The notes beneath the pieces were generated by a model that did not search any database, was not told the origin of the DNA, and was given only the letters and a program-made list of their open reading frames with translations. A DNA stretch of 57,999 bases. Origin: Methylobacter psychrophilus. Lineage in GTDB: Bacteria; Pseudomonadota; Gammaproteobacteria; Methylococcales; Methylomonadaceae. Shown one piece after another: positions 29,179 through 40,058 of this stretch. Both the position numbers and the translations under genes were made by a program. Location: NCBI RefSeq assembly GCF_025583945.1, contig NZ_JAOEGU010000025.1, forward strand, positions 1 to 57,999. The letters are read 5' to 3'. Position 1 is the stretch's first letter. Every line of letters begins with the position of its first letter.

Positions 29179-30783
29179 ATGAATATTCCATTACTCTCTG
29201 TTGAAAACCTTAGTGTTACTTTCAATCATCAGCAGACGGTTGTTGATGACATCAGCTTTGTTATCTATCCAGGCGAAACCTTTGCCTTGGTCGGCGAGTC
29301 AGGCTCAGGCAAATCGATCACGGCCTTGTCCGTACTGAGATTATTGCCCAACAATGCCAAGATTAAAGCCCATGCTATCAGCTTACAAGACGATAACTTA
29401 ATAAAACGGGCAGAATTTGAACTCTGTAAAATTCGCGGCAGACGCATCGGTTTGATTTTTCAAGACCCCATGTCCTCGCTAAATCCGGTGATGACTATTG
29501 GTAGTCAAATCGAAGAAGTGTTAAACATCCATTTCTCTTTGCCCAAAAAAACCGTTAAACAGCGGGTACTGCAATTATTGCAGCAGGTTGAAATACCCGA
29601 ACCCGAGCAGCGGATTAAAGACTACCCGCATCAACTTTCTGGCGGCCAACGACAACGAGTGATGATTGCCATTGCCTTGGCAGGACAACCGGATTTATTA
29701 ATTGCTGATGAACCCACGACCTCTCTGGATGTGACCATTCAGGCGCAGATATTGGCGCTACTAAAAATCATACAGCAACAAACCGGGATGGCCTTGTGGT
29801 TAATCAGCCATGATTTGGCATTGGTATCGACCATGGCAGACCGCGTTGCCGTAATGCAGCAGGGTAAAATTGTCGAAACCGGATTAACCAAAACCATTTT
29901 CAACCAACCCCAGCATCCCTATACCTGCAAGTTACTTAAAGCCTTGCCCTCCATGCAAAGCTGTTTAAAGCACATACCTAAAGAAAAACCGCCCTTATTA
30001 CAGGTTAACGATTTTTATTGTTACTACCCGATCAGAAAAGGTCTTTTTAAACGCGTAGTTGATCATGTACGCGCAGTCGATGGCGTAAGCTTTAACATCC
30101 AGCAAGGCAAAACACTGGCTTTAGTCGGCGAATCAGGTTGCGGCAAAACCACGTTAGGCAAAAGTTTGTTAAACTTGATCCCTGACGGCAGTGGCGAGGT
30201 CATTCTTAATGGTATCAACCTTAACAAGCTGACCGGCGAAACATTAAGACAGCAACGCGCCAATATCCAGATCGTTTTTCAGGATCCTTTTTCCTCAATG
30301 AACCCGAGAATGCTGGTTGGCGATATTATCGCCGAGGGCCTGCGGGCATTACACCCTAAAATTAACGCTACCGAACGCAAAGTCAGCGTCGCACAATTAT
30401 TGCAACAAGTTGATTTACCGATTGATTCAGCGTTACGTTATCCACACGAATTTTCCGGTGGTCAGCGGCAACGAATATGTATAGCCCGCGCCTTGGCCGT
30501 TAATCCCAAGCTGATCATCTGCGATGAACCGACCAGCGCACTGGATGTGTCTGTGCAAGCGCAAATCATTCAATTACTCAAGACCTTGCAACAAGAAAAA
30601 GGCTTAAGTTATTTATTTATTACCCATGATCTTGGCGTGGTTGCAGAAATAGCCGATGAAGTTGCCGTTATGTATCAAGGGAAAATTGTTGAACACGGCA
30701 CTGTAAAGCAAGTACTCACACAACCTGAACATGCCTATACCAAAAAGCTGTTGGCCGCTGTTCCGGTTTTGGCTATCGACTAA
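29179..30783 (+). CDS. ABC transporter ATPase with two nucleotide-binding domains (oligopeptide/YejF type)
   Basis: A protein of about 534 residues with two fused ATPase domains. Each has Walker A ([16 protein letters not shown]), a signature ([16 protein letters not shown]), Walker B (LLIADEP, LIICDEP) and an H-loop ([16 protein letters not shown]). This layout matches YejF/GsiA and fused DppD-DppF proteins that drive peptide or nickel-type importers. No permease or binding protein gene is adjacent, so the partners must lie elsewhere. The start is taken as ATG 29179; an ATG at 29149 lies in the preceding repeat-rich leader. Substrate unknown. Confidence 0.88.
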   Translation: MNIPLLSVENLSVTFNHQQTVVDDISFVIYPGETFALVGESGSGKSITALSVLRLLPNNAKIKAHAISLQDDNLIKRAEFELCKIRGRRIGLIFQDPMSSLNPVMTIGSQIEEVLNIHFSLPKKTVKQRVLQLLQQVEIPEPEQRIKDYPHQLSGGQRQRVMIAIALAGQPDLLIADEPTTSLDVTIQAQILALLKIIQQQTGMALWLISHDLALVSTMADRVAVMQQGKIVETGLTKTIFNQPQHPYTCKLLKALPSMQSCLKHIPKEKPPLLQVNDFYCYYPIRKGLFKRVVDHVRAVDGVSFNIQQGKTLALVGESGCGKTTLGKSLLNLIPDGSGEVILNGINLNKLTGETLRQQRANIQIVFQDPFSSMNPRMLVGDIIAEGLRALHPKINATERKVSVAQLLQQVDLPIDSALRYPHEFSGGQRQRICIARALAVNPKLIICDEPTSALDVSVQAQIIQLLKTLQQEKGLSYLFITHDLGVVAEIADEVAVMYQGKIVEHGTVKQVLTQPEHAYTKKLLAAVPVLAID

Positions 30784-30902
30784 TAATCCGGCATTGCCAA
30801 CATGACAACGTGTGGTAAATACCGCCGGGAACCAAAAATGCTAAAATGGTATGAAGTCCCAAATAATTATGGCCATAAATTTTTCTGGCAATGATTTATT
30901 TT

Positions 30903-30932
30903 CTGACAAATCCAATCAGTATTTTGTGTTAT
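30903..30932 (+). promoter_or_regulatory. Candidate promoter for the trpF operon
   Basis: CTGACA (30903-30908) and TGTTAT (30927-30932) with an 18-base spacer lie 44 bases before trpF. The match is moderate. No leader peptide with Trp codons is seen in the 192-bp gap. Confidence 0.35.
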
Positions 30933-30975
30933 CCTAGGCGGCTAAATTTCACGTAAAAAATGCACTTATTCCTTT

Positions 30976-31608
30976 ATGCGAACTCGCGTTAAAATTTGCG
31001 GCTTTACCCGTGTTGAAGATGCTGTTTATGCCGCTTACTCAGGTGTCGATGCGATTGGTTTGGTATTTTACCCTCCCAGTCCACGACATGTTGAGATTGA
31101 ACAGGCAATTAAAATTGTTAATGCACTGCCCGCTTTTACCTCGGTAGTGGCTTTATTCGTCGACGAACAGGAAGTGCGAATACGTGAGGTGTTGGCACAA
31201 GTACCGATTGACTGCCTTCAATTTCATGGTGATGAGCCTGCCAAAGCTTGCAGAATTTATGGCAAGCGTTACATTAAGGCGATAAGAATGCAGGATGGCA
31301 TCGATATTTCTGCTTTGGCAGACTATTATCACGATGCCGCAGGCTTGTTACTGGACGCTTTCCATCCCGATGCCAAAGGTGGAACCGGCAATCAATTTGA
31401 TTGGGACATGATTCCAGGGGAGTGTGCTTTGCCAATTATACTAGCCGGTGGCCTGGATGAAACCAATGCCAAACAGGCAGTACAAACAGTAAAACCTTAT
31501 GCGCTTGACGTCAGTAGCGGCGTGGAAGCGAAAAAAGGCATTAAAGACTCGCTTAAAATGGCGGCATTTATAAATCAAGTTAATGAAGGTAACCAAGTAA
31601 CAGCATGA
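30976..31608 (+). CDS. trpF: Phosphoribosylanthranilate isomerase
   Basis: A 210-residue TIM barrel that isomerises phosphoribosylanthranilate in tryptophan synthesis. It begins [10 protein letters not shown] with the catalytic Cys; [13 protein letters not shown] and the catalytic Asp in [15 protein letters not shown] follow, with [10 protein letters not shown] at the phosphate site. The stop overlaps the trpB start (ATGA). The trpF-trpB-trpA-accD-folC order is typical of Gammaproteobacteria such as Pseudomonas relatives. Confidence 0.96.
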   Translation: MRTRVKICGFTRVEDAVYAAYSGVDAIGLVFYPPSPRHVEIEQAIKIVNALPAFTSVVALFVDEQEVRIREVLAQVPIDCLQFHGDEPAKACRIYGKRYIKAIRMQDGIDISALADYYHDAAGLLLDAFHPDAKGGTGNQFDWDMIPGECALPIILAGGLDETNAKQAVQTVKPYALDVSSGVEAKKGIKDSLKMAAFINQVNEGNQVTA

Positions 31609-32807
31609 CCGAAAAATATAATATGCCCGATGAGCGGGGACATTTTGGCCCTTATGGTGGAATTTTTGTTGCTGAAACATTAATTCCACCCATTCAGGAA
31701 TTAAATGCTGCCTACCAGCAGTATTTAAACGATCCCGAATTTATCGCGGAACTGGATGCTGATTTAAAATATTATGTAGGCAGACCGTCACCTTTATATC
31801 ATGCTGAACGTTGGAGTCGTGAACTGGGCGGCGCACAAATCTATTTAAAACGTGAAGATCTTAATCATACGGGATCTCATAAAATCAACAATACGGTAGG
31901 CCAGGCCTTATTGGCGAAACGCATGGGTAAAACGCGGATTATCGCTGAAACCGGTGCCGGCCAACATGGCGTTGCAACCGCGACAGTTGCCGCAAGACTG
32001 GGCCTTGAATGCGTGGTTTATATGGGTGCCGTTGACGTTGCCCGGCAGTCTTTAAACGTCTATCGCATGAAGTTACTGGGTGCAACAGTGATCGCTGTTG
32101 AGTCAGGCTCTAAAACCCTGAAAGATGCTTTAAACGAAGCACTCAGGGATTGGGTAACCAATGTTGACAATACGTTTTATATTATTGGTACGGTTGCAGG
32201 GCCTCATCCTTACCCTGCCATGGTCCGCGATTTTCAGGCGATTATTGGCCGGGAAGCCAAGGAACAATGCCTGGAGGCAACCGGACGATTACCCGATGCG
32301 CTGGTCGCTTGCGTAGGCGGCGGCTCAAATGCCATTGGCTTGTTTCATCCCTTTATTAATGATGCTTCGGTAAAAATGTACGGTGTTGAAGCTGCAGGGG
32401 ACGGCGTTGCCACAGGCAGACATTCGGCGCCTTTATGTGCAGGTCGTCCGGGTGTATTACATGGTAATCGTACCTATTTAATGGCTGATGATGACGGTGA
32501 AATCATCGAAACCCATTCCATTTCTGCAGGCCTTGACTATCCTGGTGTTGGCCCGGAACATGCTTGGTTAAAAGACACCGGACGGGCAACTTACGTCAAC
32601 ATAACCGACACCGAAGCGCTGGAAGGTTTTTATGCCTTAACGCATATGGAAGGCATTATTCCTGCACTGGAGTCCAGTCATGCGATGGCTTACACGATGA
32701 AACTTGCACCTACCATGAACAAAGACGAAACCATTATTATTAATCTGTCCGGTCGTGGCGATAAAGATATGCAGACCATGGCTAAACGTGAGGGAATAGA
32801 ATTGTGA
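31605..32807 (+). CDS. trpB: Tryptophan synthase beta chain
   Basis: A 400-residue PLP enzyme that condenses indole with serine. The PLP lysine is Lys93 in [21 protein letters not shown], the phosphate-binding [10 protein letters not shown] and SGRGDKDM near the end are diagnostic. It overlaps trpF upstream and trpA downstream (GTGA), fitting tight coupling of the alpha-beta complex. Its substrate serine is also the central metabolite of the C1 block nearby. Confidence 0.98.
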   Translation: MTEKYNMPDERGHFGPYGGIFVAETLIPPIQELNAAYQQYLNDPEFIAELDADLKYYVGRPSPLYHAERWSRELGGAQIYLKREDLNHTGSHKINNTVGQALLAKRMGKTRIIAETGAGQHGVATATVAARLGLECVVYMGAVDVARQSLNVYRMKLLGATVIAVESGSKTLKDALNEALRDWVTNVDNTFYIIGTVAGPHPYPAMVRDFQAIIGREAKEQCLEATGRLPDALVACVGGGSNAIGLFHPFINDASVKMYGVEAAGDGVATGRHSAPLCAGRPGVLHGNRTYLMADDDGEIIETHSISAGLDYPGVGPEHAWLKDTGRATYVNITDTEALEGFYALTHMEGIIPALESSHAMAYTMKLAPTMNKDETIIINLSGRGDKDMQTMAKREGIEL

Positions 32808-33607
32808 GTCGATTAGCTGCCCGATTTGAAGAACTTGCCAAAACAGGTCGCAAGGCCTTAATTCCTTTTATTACCGCCGGTGATCCAAAACCCGAATTTA
32901 CGGTGCCAATGATGCACGCCATGGTAGAAGCCGGCGTTGATGTTATTGAACTGGGCGTGCCTTTTTCTGACCCGATGGCCGACGGCCCGGTTATTCAACG
33001 CGCCAGCGAACGCGCCTTAGCCCATAAAATGAGCTTAAGACGGACGTTGGAAATTGCCACTGAATTTAGAAAAACCGACCAAAAAACTCCTGTGGTATTA
33101 ATGGGTTATTTAAACCCGATTGAAGCAATGGGTTATGAAAACTTTGCCAATGCCGCGCAACTTGCCGATATTGATGGCGTTTTAACCGTTGATTTACCAC
33201 CGGAAGAAGGCGTTGAGTGCGGTGCTTTGTTAAAGGCGCGTGGAGTTGATCCTATTTTCTTGCTGGCACCCAACAGCACTGATGAACGCGTTAAAAAAAT
33301 GGATGCTTCAGGCAGTGGTTATATTTATTATGTTTCGCTTAAAGGCGTGACCGGTGCCGGCCATTTGAATGTTGCTGATGTTGAAAACAAAGTAAAGCAA
33401 ATTAAAGCCAATACGCAATTGCCTATCGCTATTGGTTTTGGTGTAAAAGATGCCGATACGGCAAAAACGGTTGCCAACATAGGTGATGGTGTTGTTATCG
33501 GTAGCGCGCTGATCAGTAAAATTGAAGCCAATCTGGATGATCCTGATCAGGCTAAAAATGAAATTATTGAATTATTAACATCGATACGTCACGCGCTGGA
33601 TAATTAA
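32804..33607 (+). CDS. trpA: Tryptophan synthase alpha chain
   Basis: A 267-residue TIM barrel that releases indole from indole-3-glycerol phosphate. Catalytic Glu49 and Asp60 lie in [28 protein letters not shown] and GFGVKD lie at the phosphate site. The start is GTG at 32804, overlapping the trpB stop. Standard length. Confidence 0.97.
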   Translation: MSRLAARFEELAKTGRKALIPFITAGDPKPEFTVPMMHAMVEAGVDVIELGVPFSDPMADGPVIQRASERALAHKMSLRRTLEIATEFRKTDQKTPVVLMGYLNPIEAMGYENFANAAQLADIDGVLTVDLPPEEGVECGALLKARGVDPIFLLAPNSTDERVKKMDASGSGYIYYVSLKGVTGAGHLNVADVENKVKQIKANTQLPIAIGFGVKDADTAKTVANIGDGVVIGSALISKIEANLDDPDQAKNEIIELLTSIRHALDN

Positions 33608-33652
33608 AAGCGTGTTCATAAGCCTATTGATGAAGCATTACGGAGCAATCGA

Positions 33653-34582
33653 ATGAGTTGGTTTGAAAAATTACTGCCTACGACAATCAGAACAGAAAGA
33701 TCCAGTAAAAGAGGCACTGTACCCGAAGGCTTGTGGACCAAGTGTCCTGGCTGCAATGCAATTCTTTACAACACAGAACTGGAACGAAACCTTAGCGTCT
33801 GTCCAAAATGCGAGCATCACATGCGCATTTCAGCAAGAACACGACTGGATATGTTTTTGGATGAAGAAGGCCGTGAAGAAATTGGCAAACACATTAAACC
33901 GGTTGATCCGTTAAAATTTAAAGATACCAAAAAATATAAAGACCGTATTGTTCAGGCACAAAAACAAACCAAAGAAAATGATGCCCTAATCGTCATGAAA
34001 GGACAGCTTAAAGGTAATGATATTGTTGTTGCCGCCTTTGATTTTAAATTTATGGGCGGTTCGATGGGCTCGGTAGTCGGCGAACGCTTTGTTCGTGGTG
34101 TTAATAAAAGCGTTGAGCTGGGCATACCTTTTATTGTCTTTACCTCAAGTGGTGGTGCCCGAATGCAGGAATCGCTATTTTCGTTGTTTCAAATGGCAAA
34201 AACCAGCGCTGCATTGACCAAACTGTCCGAGGCAGGAATACCTTATATTTCTTTTATGACAGATCCAACCATGGGTGGCGTATCCGCCAGTTTAGCCATG
34301 TTGGGCGACATTAATATTGCCGAACCTAATGCCCTAATTGGTTTTGCAGGGCCCCGGGTGATAGAGCAAACTGTCCGTGAAAAACTGCCGGAAGGTTTTC
34401 AGCGTAGCGAGTTTTTACAAGAGCATGGCGCCATTGATATGATTGTCGACAGACGTGAAATGTGTAATAAAGTCTCCAGTATTTTGACGCTATTGATGGC
34501 CAACAGGGTAAAGACACCGGCGTCCAACATCACCTTATTAATGCCTATTGAAGCTGTAGAAAACGCTTCTGATCAGGAATAA
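33653..34582 (+). CDS. accD: Acetyl-CoA carboxylase carboxyltransferase beta subunit
   Basis: A 309-residue subunit that transfers the carboxyl group from biotin to acetyl-CoA for fatty-acid synthesis. The N-terminal zinc ribbon has Cys31, Cys34, Cys50 and Cys53. The crotonase-like domain shows [18 protein letters not shown] and [20 protein letters not shown] lies before the ATG. It shares the usual accD-folC neighbourhood. Confidence 0.97.
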   Translation: MSWFEKLLPTTIRTERSSKRGTVPEGLWTKCPGCNAILYNTELERNLSVCPKCEHHMRISARTRLDMFLDEEGREEIGKHIKPVDPLKFKDTKKYKDRIVQAQKQTKENDALIVMKGQLKGNDIVVAAFDFKFMGGSMGSVVGERFVRGVNKSVELGIPFIVFTSSGGARMQESLFSLFQMAKTSAALTKLSEAGIPYISFMTDPTMGGVSASLAMLGDINIAEPNALIGFAGPRVIEQTVREKLPEGFQRSEFLQEHGAIDMIVDRREMCNKVSSILTLLMANRVKTPASNITLLMPIEAVENASDQE

Positions 34583-34605
34583 TTTACGTCTAAAGAATTC
34601 GGTTA

Positions 34606-35877
34606 ATGATGCGTTTTGATTCGCTAAAAGGTTGGCTGGATTGGCAAGAAAGCTTGCATCCCTTGGCAATAGACTTGGGATTGGAGCGGGCAGCACAGGT
34701 TTTTCATGCATTGAATCCTGATTGCCTTAAGCCACCTACGATTACGGTTGCCGGGACCAACGGAAAAGGTTCATGTATCGCTTATCTTGAGGCTATTTAC
34801 AGAGCCCAAGGTTACCGCGTAGGTGCTTATTCTTCTCCGCATATCCTGAAATATAATGAAAGAATAAAAATAGATGGCAAACCTGTATCTGATGAATTGA
34901 TTTGTGAGGCCTTTGCAAGAATAGAAGCGGTTCGAGGCAATACCTCTCTAAGCTATTTTGAATTTGGTACACTGGCTGCACTTGATATATTCTGGCGCTC
35001 AGGATTGGATGTTCAATTACTTGAAGTCGGTTTGGGTGGAAGGCTTGATGCCGTCAATATTGTTGATCCCGATGTCGCATTAATATCCAGCATCGGTATT
35101 GATCATGTTGATTGGCTGGGTGCCACACGCGAAGCAATAGGACAAGAAAAAGCCGGTATATTCAGGGCAAAAACGCCCGCTATCGTAGGCGATTGTGACC
35201 CTCCTGCCTCGTTGCAGCAAAGTGCCATTGATAAAAATGCCCTACTCTATTGTATTGGCAAAGATTTCGGTTTTAAAAAACAAATGACAACCTGGAATTG
35301 GTTTGCTGGTGACCGGCACATTCGCCAAATACCTGAACCGGGCTTAAAAGGCGAGCACCAATATCGCAATGCCTCTGCAGTTATTTTAGCGGTAGAAGTA
35401 TTATCAAAAATCTTGCCGGTAAGCGATAAAGCTATTCGTAGCGGAGTGAAAAACAGCCATTTACTCGGTCGCTTTCAATTAATTAATGATAAAATCCCCA
35501 TCCTGTTGGATGTCGGGCACAATCCGGAGGCAGTCAAAACATTAGTTGATTACCTGAACAGGACTTTCCCCGACAGACGGATACATGCAATTTTTTCAAT
35601 GATGAAAGATAAAGATATAGCAAGTGTTATCAACATCATGAATCCAGTGGTTTACGACTGGTTTTTTGCACCGTTGGCCAACCCAAGGGCGGCTACAGAA
35701 TCGATTATGCAGGAAATTTTTTCTCAAAGCTCAGTGACCAAAGTCTCCTTTGGCTTTAACGGCTTTGCACAAGCTTATGAGGCAGCAAAAAGCCAGTCAC
35801 TGGAAAACGATTTGCTGCTGGTTTTTGGTTCTTTCTTTTTAGTGTCTGATTGTTTAAATGAATTTGAGAAAAGGTGA
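34606..35877 (+). CDS. folC: Bifunctional folylpolyglutamate synthase / dihydrofolate synthase
   Basis: A 423-residue Mur-ligase-type enzyme that adds glutamate to dihydropteroate and folates. The P-loop GTNGKGSC spans 50-57; YSSPHILKYNERI, EVGLGGRLDAVN and ISSIGIDHVDWLG follow, then DVGHNPEA in the C-terminal domain. Two ATGs stand in tandem at 34606. Polyglutamylated folate is needed for the tetrahydrofolate-linked C1 enzymes nearby. Confidence 0.95.
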   Translation: MMRFDSLKGWLDWQESLHPLAIDLGLERAAQVFHALNPDCLKPPTITVAGTNGKGSCIAYLEAIYRAQGYRVGAYSSPHILKYNERIKIDGKPVSDELICEAFARIEAVRGNTSLSYFEFGTLAALDIFWRSGLDVQLLEVGLGGRLDAVNIVDPDVALISSIGIDHVDWLGATREAIGQEKAGIFRAKTPAIVGDCDPPASLQQSAIDKNALLYCIGKDFGFKKQMTTWNWFAGDRHIRQIPEPGLKGEHQYRNASAVILAVEVLSKILPVSDKAIRSGVKNSHLLGRFQLINDKIPILLDVGHNPEAVKTLVDYLNRTFPDRRIHAIFSMMKDKDIASVINIMNPVVYDWFFAPLANPRAATESIMQEIFSQSSVTKVSFGFNGFAQAYEAAKSQSLENDLLLVFGSFFLVSDCLNEFEKR

Positions 35878-35886
35878 GTTGACAAA

Positions 35887-36654
35887 ATGAATCAAGAATT
35901 AAAACAACGGTTAATTGGCGCTATAGTTGTTACGGCTCTGGCTGCCATTTTCATTCCCATGCTGTTTGATGACCCTATTGATAATAGCGGCCAATCAATC
36001 AGTGAACTGGTTATCCCTCCAACACCGGTTAAAACGGGAGAAGAGTCGGCAAACAAATTACCGACCAATGTCAACCAGATTTTAAATGCTCCTGATGCGG
36101 GTTCTGAAACTGTTGTGAACACAGAAGAAGAGTCTGAGCTATCTTCAAGTAATCAACTTACTCCGGAAGCGCCTTTAGATGATGAACCTCAAGTCGATAC
36201 TGAAGACCTGGGCGAACCCGTAGCTAGTGCAAATGGCAATGATGGCGCATCGACGTCTTTGGATACCGACATAGTAGACGAACCACCTAAACCGGTAACA
36301 ACCCTAAAAAAAACTGAATCAAATACCGCTAAAGCTGTTACAAAAGTAAAGCCGACAACACCTGCTACCGTTAATACCACAGAAAAATCAGCGGTTAAGG
36401 CAGTAAAACCAAAGTCTGAATTCAGTCGTTGGACTATTCAAGCCGGTAGCTTTGGTAAAAAAGAAAATGCCATGTCCCTGATGGAAACTTTACGTAAACA
36501 AGGACTGCCAGTAACCCTTGATGTGACTAAAGGTTCAGGCAATACGCCCATATATCGGCTTAAAGTCGGTCCGGTACTTGACAAGAAACGTGCTCTGGAA
36601 ATGAAGGCAAAAATGGATAGCCAAAAAATCCAATCCCTTCTGATTGCTGAGTAA
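35887..36654 (+). CDS. SPOR-domain cell-division-type protein (DedD-like)
   Basis: A 255-residue protein with one N-terminal membrane helix (about 10-28: IGAIVVTALAAIFIPMLF), a long acidic then Lys/Thr/Pro-rich linker (about 35-175), and a C-terminal SPOR domain (about 178-255: RWTIQAGSFGKKENAMSLME). SPOR domains bind denuded glycan strands at the septum. The position between folC and cvpA-purF is that of dedD in Enterobacteria, which supports the call. AGGTGAG precedes the ATG. Confidence 0.88.
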   Translation: MNQELKQRLIGAIVVTALAAIFIPMLFDDPIDNSGQSISELVIPPTPVKTGEESANKLPTNVNQILNAPDAGSETVVNTEEESELSSSNQLTPEAPLDDEPQVDTEDLGEPVASANGNDGASTSLDTDIVDEPPKPVTTLKKTESNTAKAVTKVKPTTPATVNTTEKSAVKAVKPKSEFSRWTIQAGSFGKKENAMSLMETLRKQGLPVTLDVTKGSGNTPIYRLKVGPVLDKKRALEMKAKMDSQKIQSLLIAE

Positions 36655-36703
36655 CATAGGATGAGTCAATCCACACATTGAATTTGATAAACCAAAACAA
36701 ACA

Positions 36704-37195
36704 ATGATCTGGATAGATTATGTCATTGCCGGACTGGTTTTTATTACTGTTATAAGCGGATTCATACGGGGTCTCGGCCCTGTATTTTTTTCGTTAATAT
36801 TATGGTTACTGGCAATCGGGGTTGGTTTAAATTTTAGCCGTGAATTTTCTGTTTTTCTGAAACCACTTATCAATAATCCTTTACCTAAAATCACTGCCGC
36901 TTTTTTATTGTTGTTTTTGATAACCCTGATTGTTGGTAGTTTAATTCGGATGCTTTTGGGTGACTCCATCAAAAAAACTACTTTAAACTTTACCAATCGT
37001 TTGGGGGGAATGGTTTTTGGTGCCTTACACGGTATGGTCGTTGTTCTTGTATTGGTTATACTGGCCGGGCTAACCGCTTTACCGGATGATCTTTGGTGGC
37101 AAGAATCAACATTACTGCCACCTTTTCAAACATCCGCCATTTGGTCACGCGACCATATTCCGTCAGGGCTGGCTGAATATATTCATTATCGTTAA
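36704..37195 (+). CDS. cvpA: CvpA family inner-membrane protein
   Basis: A 163-residue protein with four hydrophobic segments and the conserved WIDYVIAGLVFITVISGFIR start, then a C-terminal half with LNRLGG-like FTNRLGGMVFGALHG. CvpA is needed for colicin V export in E. coli and for envelope stress tolerance; its biochemical role is unsettled. It precedes purF, as in most Gammaproteobacteria, and is probably in the same transcript. Confidence 0.94.
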   Translation: MIWIDYVIAGLVFITVISGFIRGLGPVFFSLILWLLAIGVGLNFSREFSVFLKPLINNPLPKITAAFLLLFLITLIVGSLIRMLLGDSIKKTTLNFTNRLGGMVFGALHGMVVVLVLVILAGLTALPDDLWWQESTLLPPFQTSAIWSRDHIPSGLAEYIHYR

Positions 37196-37221
37196 CAACT
37201 ATATAAATTCAAGTAAAAATT

Positions 37222-38721
37222 ATGTGTGGTATTACTGCTATCGTTTCACATCAAGCTGTTAATCAAGAACTCTATGATGCATTAACTGTCTTGCAACATC
37301 GCGGCCAAGATGCCGCTGGCATAGTCACCTGTGAGAACGGCCGTTTACATTTACGCAAAGATAATGGCTTGACCCGCGATGTGTTTACCAATTCGCAGAT
37401 GCTGAAATTAAAAGGCAACATGGGTATCGCCCATGTTCGCTATCCAACGGCGGGATGTACCAGTTCGCTGGAAGCGCAGCCGTTCTATGTAAACTCTCCC
37501 TACGGACTGACACTTGCACATAACGGTAATTTAACCAATACCGAGGAATTAAAAAAAGCCCTGTTTGTAGAAGATCTTCGACATATTAATACCGACTCCG
37601 ATTCTGAAGTCCTGTTAAATGTTTTTGCTCATGAACTACAAAGTCTGGGTAAACTGGAATTAAGTATCGATGATGTTTTTCAGGCGGTAGCGGGCGTTCA
37701 TCGGCGCTGCCGTGGCGCTTATGCCGTCGTTATCATGATCGCAGGCTTTGGGGTTGTGGGCTTTAGAGACCCTCACGGAATCAGACCCGTAGTATTTGGG
37801 GTAAGAGAAACCGAACAAGGTCAAGATTTCATGATTGCCTCAGAAAGTGTCGCACTCGATTTATTAGGTTTTGATCTTATTCGCGATATAGAACCTGGTG
37901 AAGCCGTTTTTATTGAAGAATCAGGCGTATTGCATACCAAGCAATGTGCTGAAAAAACAGACCATTGCCCTTGTATTTTTGAGTATGTCTATTTTGCCCG
38001 CCCGGATTCAATTATTGACGACATTTCAGTATACAAAGCACGTCTGCGTATGGGCGATAAACTGGCCGCAAAGATTATCAGAGAGTGGCCTGATTACGAT
38101 ATTGATGTGGTAATTCCCATACCCGATACCAGTAGAACTGCTGCCTTGCAAATGGCTAACAAGCTGGGTGTCAAGTATCGTGAAGGCTTTATGAAGAACC
38201 GTTATATCGGCAGAACCTTCATTATGCCTGGACAAAAAATGCGTGAAAAATCGGTCAGACAAAAACTCAATGCCATAGATCTTGAATTTGACGGCAAAAC
38301 TGTCTTACTGGTTGATGATTCTGTAGTAAGAGGTACAACCTCCGCACAAATTATCCAGATGGCACGCGATGCCGGCGCTAAAAAGGTCTACTTTGCATCT
38401 GCTGCGCCACCGGTTCGCTTTCCCAATGTTTATGGTATTGATATGCCTGCAGCCCACGAATTGATTGCACATAATCGTACCGAAGCTGAAGTGTGCGAAG
38501 CAATCGGTGCCGATCGCTTGATTTATCAGGATCTTGCTGACTTGATTGAGGCGGTTCGCAAAGGCAACCCCGACATTCAGCATTTTGATACCTCATGCTT
38601 CAGCAAAGAATACATTACCGGCGATATTGATGACGCCTATCTGGAACGTACCGAGGCATTACGCAACGACAATGCCCAAGCGGATCGCAACGCCGATAAC
38701 TCACTTATTGAAATGTTATAG
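37222..38721 (+). CDS. purF: Amidophosphoribosyltransferase
   Basis: A 499-residue enzyme for the first committed step of purine synthesis. The class II glutamine amidotransferase domain starts [10 protein letters not shown], with Cys2 as nucleophile after Met removal, and contains HRGQDAAGI. The phosphoribosyltransferase domain has the PRPP loop [14 protein letters not shown]. Normal length; the start 26 bases after cvpA is fixed by the need for Cys2. Confidence 0.97.
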   Translation: MCGITAIVSHQAVNQELYDALTVLQHRGQDAAGIVTCENGRLHLRKDNGLTRDVFTNSQMLKLKGNMGIAHVRYPTAGCTSSLEAQPFYVNSPYGLTLAHNGNLTNTEELKKALFVEDLRHINTDSDSEVLLNVFAHELQSLGKLELSIDDVFQAVAGVHRRCRGAYAVVIMIAGFGVVGFRDPHGIRPVVFGVRETEQGQDFMIASESVALDLLGFDLIRDIEPGEAVFIEESGVLHTKQCAEKTDHCPCIFEYVYFARPDSIIDDISVYKARLRMGDKLAAKIIREWPDYDIDVVIPIPDTSRTAALQMANKLGVKYREGFMKNRYIGRTFIMPGQKMREKSVRQKLNAIDLEFDGKTVLLVDDSVVRGTTSAQIIQMARDAGAKKVYFASAAPPVRFPNVYGIDMPAAHELIAHNRTEAEVCEAIGADRLIYQDLADLIEAVRKGNPDIQHFDTSCFSKEYITGDIDDAYLERTEALRNDNAQADRNADNSLIEML

Positions 38722-38722
38722 C

Positions 38723-38820
38723 AGGTAAAAGGTACAAGGTGAAAGGTTAAAGAACCTGATATTTAACGTAATCGCTGCTTGCCTTTAGCCATTAACCTTT
38801 TACATTAAACCTTTTACCTT
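38723..38820. repeat. Long imperfect inverted repeat of heptamer-like units upstream of metZ
   Basis: AGGTAAAAGGTACAAGGTG... on the left is inverted by ...TTAAACCTTTTACCTT on the right, giving arms of nearly 30 bases. The units belong to the same AAGGTT-type family as those at 3885-3957 and 9956-10019. The element fills the purF-metZ gap. Confidence 0.75.
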
Positions 38821-38832
38821 AAATCTCTATTT

Positions 38833-40017
38833 ATGAAAGACATTAACTGGAACGACTATTCTTTAGAAACTCAGGCCATAAGAGCCGGACATAAGCGTAC
38901 TCATGAAGATGAGCACAGCATACCTATCTTTGCGACCTCCAGTTATGTGTTTAAAAGTGCCGAAGAAGCCGCCTTGCGCTTTACCGGAAAAAAACCGGGC
39001 AATATCTATTCAAGGTTTACCAATCCAACAGTCGATGCCTTTCAGGAAAGATTGGCCTTGATGGAAAACGGTGAGCGTTGCCTGGCATTTGCATCCGGAA
39101 TGGCGGCGATTATGGCAGTGGGTATGGGACTTCTTAAAGCAGGGGATCATGTCGTGTGTTCTCGCGGTGTGTTTGGTAATACCGTCTTGATATTCCAAAA
39201 TTATTTCGCAAAATTTGGCGTTGAAACCGATTTTGTTGATTTAATAGATACGGCGGCATGGGAATCTGCTATCAAGCCCAACACCCGGTTTTTATTTCTG
39301 GAAACACCGTCCAATCCATTAATTGAAATTGCTGATATTTCAGCATTAGCCGATATTGCCCACGCGCACAATTGCTTACTGATTGTTGATAATTGTTTTT
39401 GCACTCCTATTCTACAAAAGCCTTTTGATTTAGGGGCTGATATTGTTATCCATTCAGCAACCAAGTACATAGACGGTCAGGGTCGCTGCGTAGGTGGCGC
39501 TGTTATAGCCAGTGATGAAATCATTGAAAAAGCCATTTATCCTTATCTACGTACCGGTGGCGCAACCATGAGTGCGTTTAATGCCTGGGTATTTTTATCA
39601 GGACTGGAAACCTTGGCCATCAGAATGAAAGCACACTGTGACAATGCCTTTGAGTTAGCCAAATTTCTGGAACAACAACCGGCCATAGCCAAAGTTCACT
39701 ATCCCGGCTTGCAATCTCACGCACAGCACGAACTGGCAAAGCGTCAACAAAGTCAATTTGGCGGGATTGTCAGTTTTGAAGTTCACGGTGGTAAGGAAGA
39801 AGCCTGGAAATTAATTGATGCGACAGAAATGATATCAATCACGGCAAATCTGGGCGATGTTAAAACAACCATAACGCATCCTGCGACAACCACACATGGC
39901 CGGTTAATGCCTGAAGCGAGAGCGGCAGCAGGTATTAAAGATGGTTTGGTCAGAATTTCAGTCGGACTGGAAGCGATAACTGATATAAAAAATGATATTT
40001 TAAAAGGCTTGGCATAG
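38833..40017 (+). CDS. metZ: O-succinylhomoserine sulfhydrylase
   Basis: A 394-residue Cys/Met-metabolism PLP enzyme that makes homocysteine from O-succinylhomoserine and sulfide. The PLP lysine is Lys211 in HSATKYIDGQGRCVGG; SRFTNPTVDAFQERLALMEN and DNCFCTPILQKP are also present. The position after purF matches Pseudomonas-type metZ, which favours this over cystathionine gamma-synthase. Confidence 0.93.
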   Translation: MKDINWNDYSLETQAIRAGHKRTHEDEHSIPIFATSSYVFKSAEEAALRFTGKKPGNIYSRFTNPTVDAFQERLALMENGERCLAFASGMAAIMAVGMGLLKAGDHVVCSRGVFGNTVLIFQNYFAKFGVETDFVDLIDTAAWESAIKPNTRFLFLETPSNPLIEIADISALADIAHAHNCLLIVDNCFCTPILQKPFDLGADIVIHSATKYIDGQGRCVGGAVIASDEIIEKAIYPYLRTGGATMSAFNAWVFLSGLETLAIRMKAHCDNAFELAKFLEQQPAIAKVHYPGLQSHAQHELAKRQQSQFGGIVSFEVHGGKEEAWKLIDATEMISITANLGDVKTTITHPATTTHGRLMPEARAAAGIKDGLVRISVGLEAITDIKNDILKGLA

Positions 40018-40058
40018 AGACATAAATTTTTCACACCACTACCAGCCATCTTTCCATC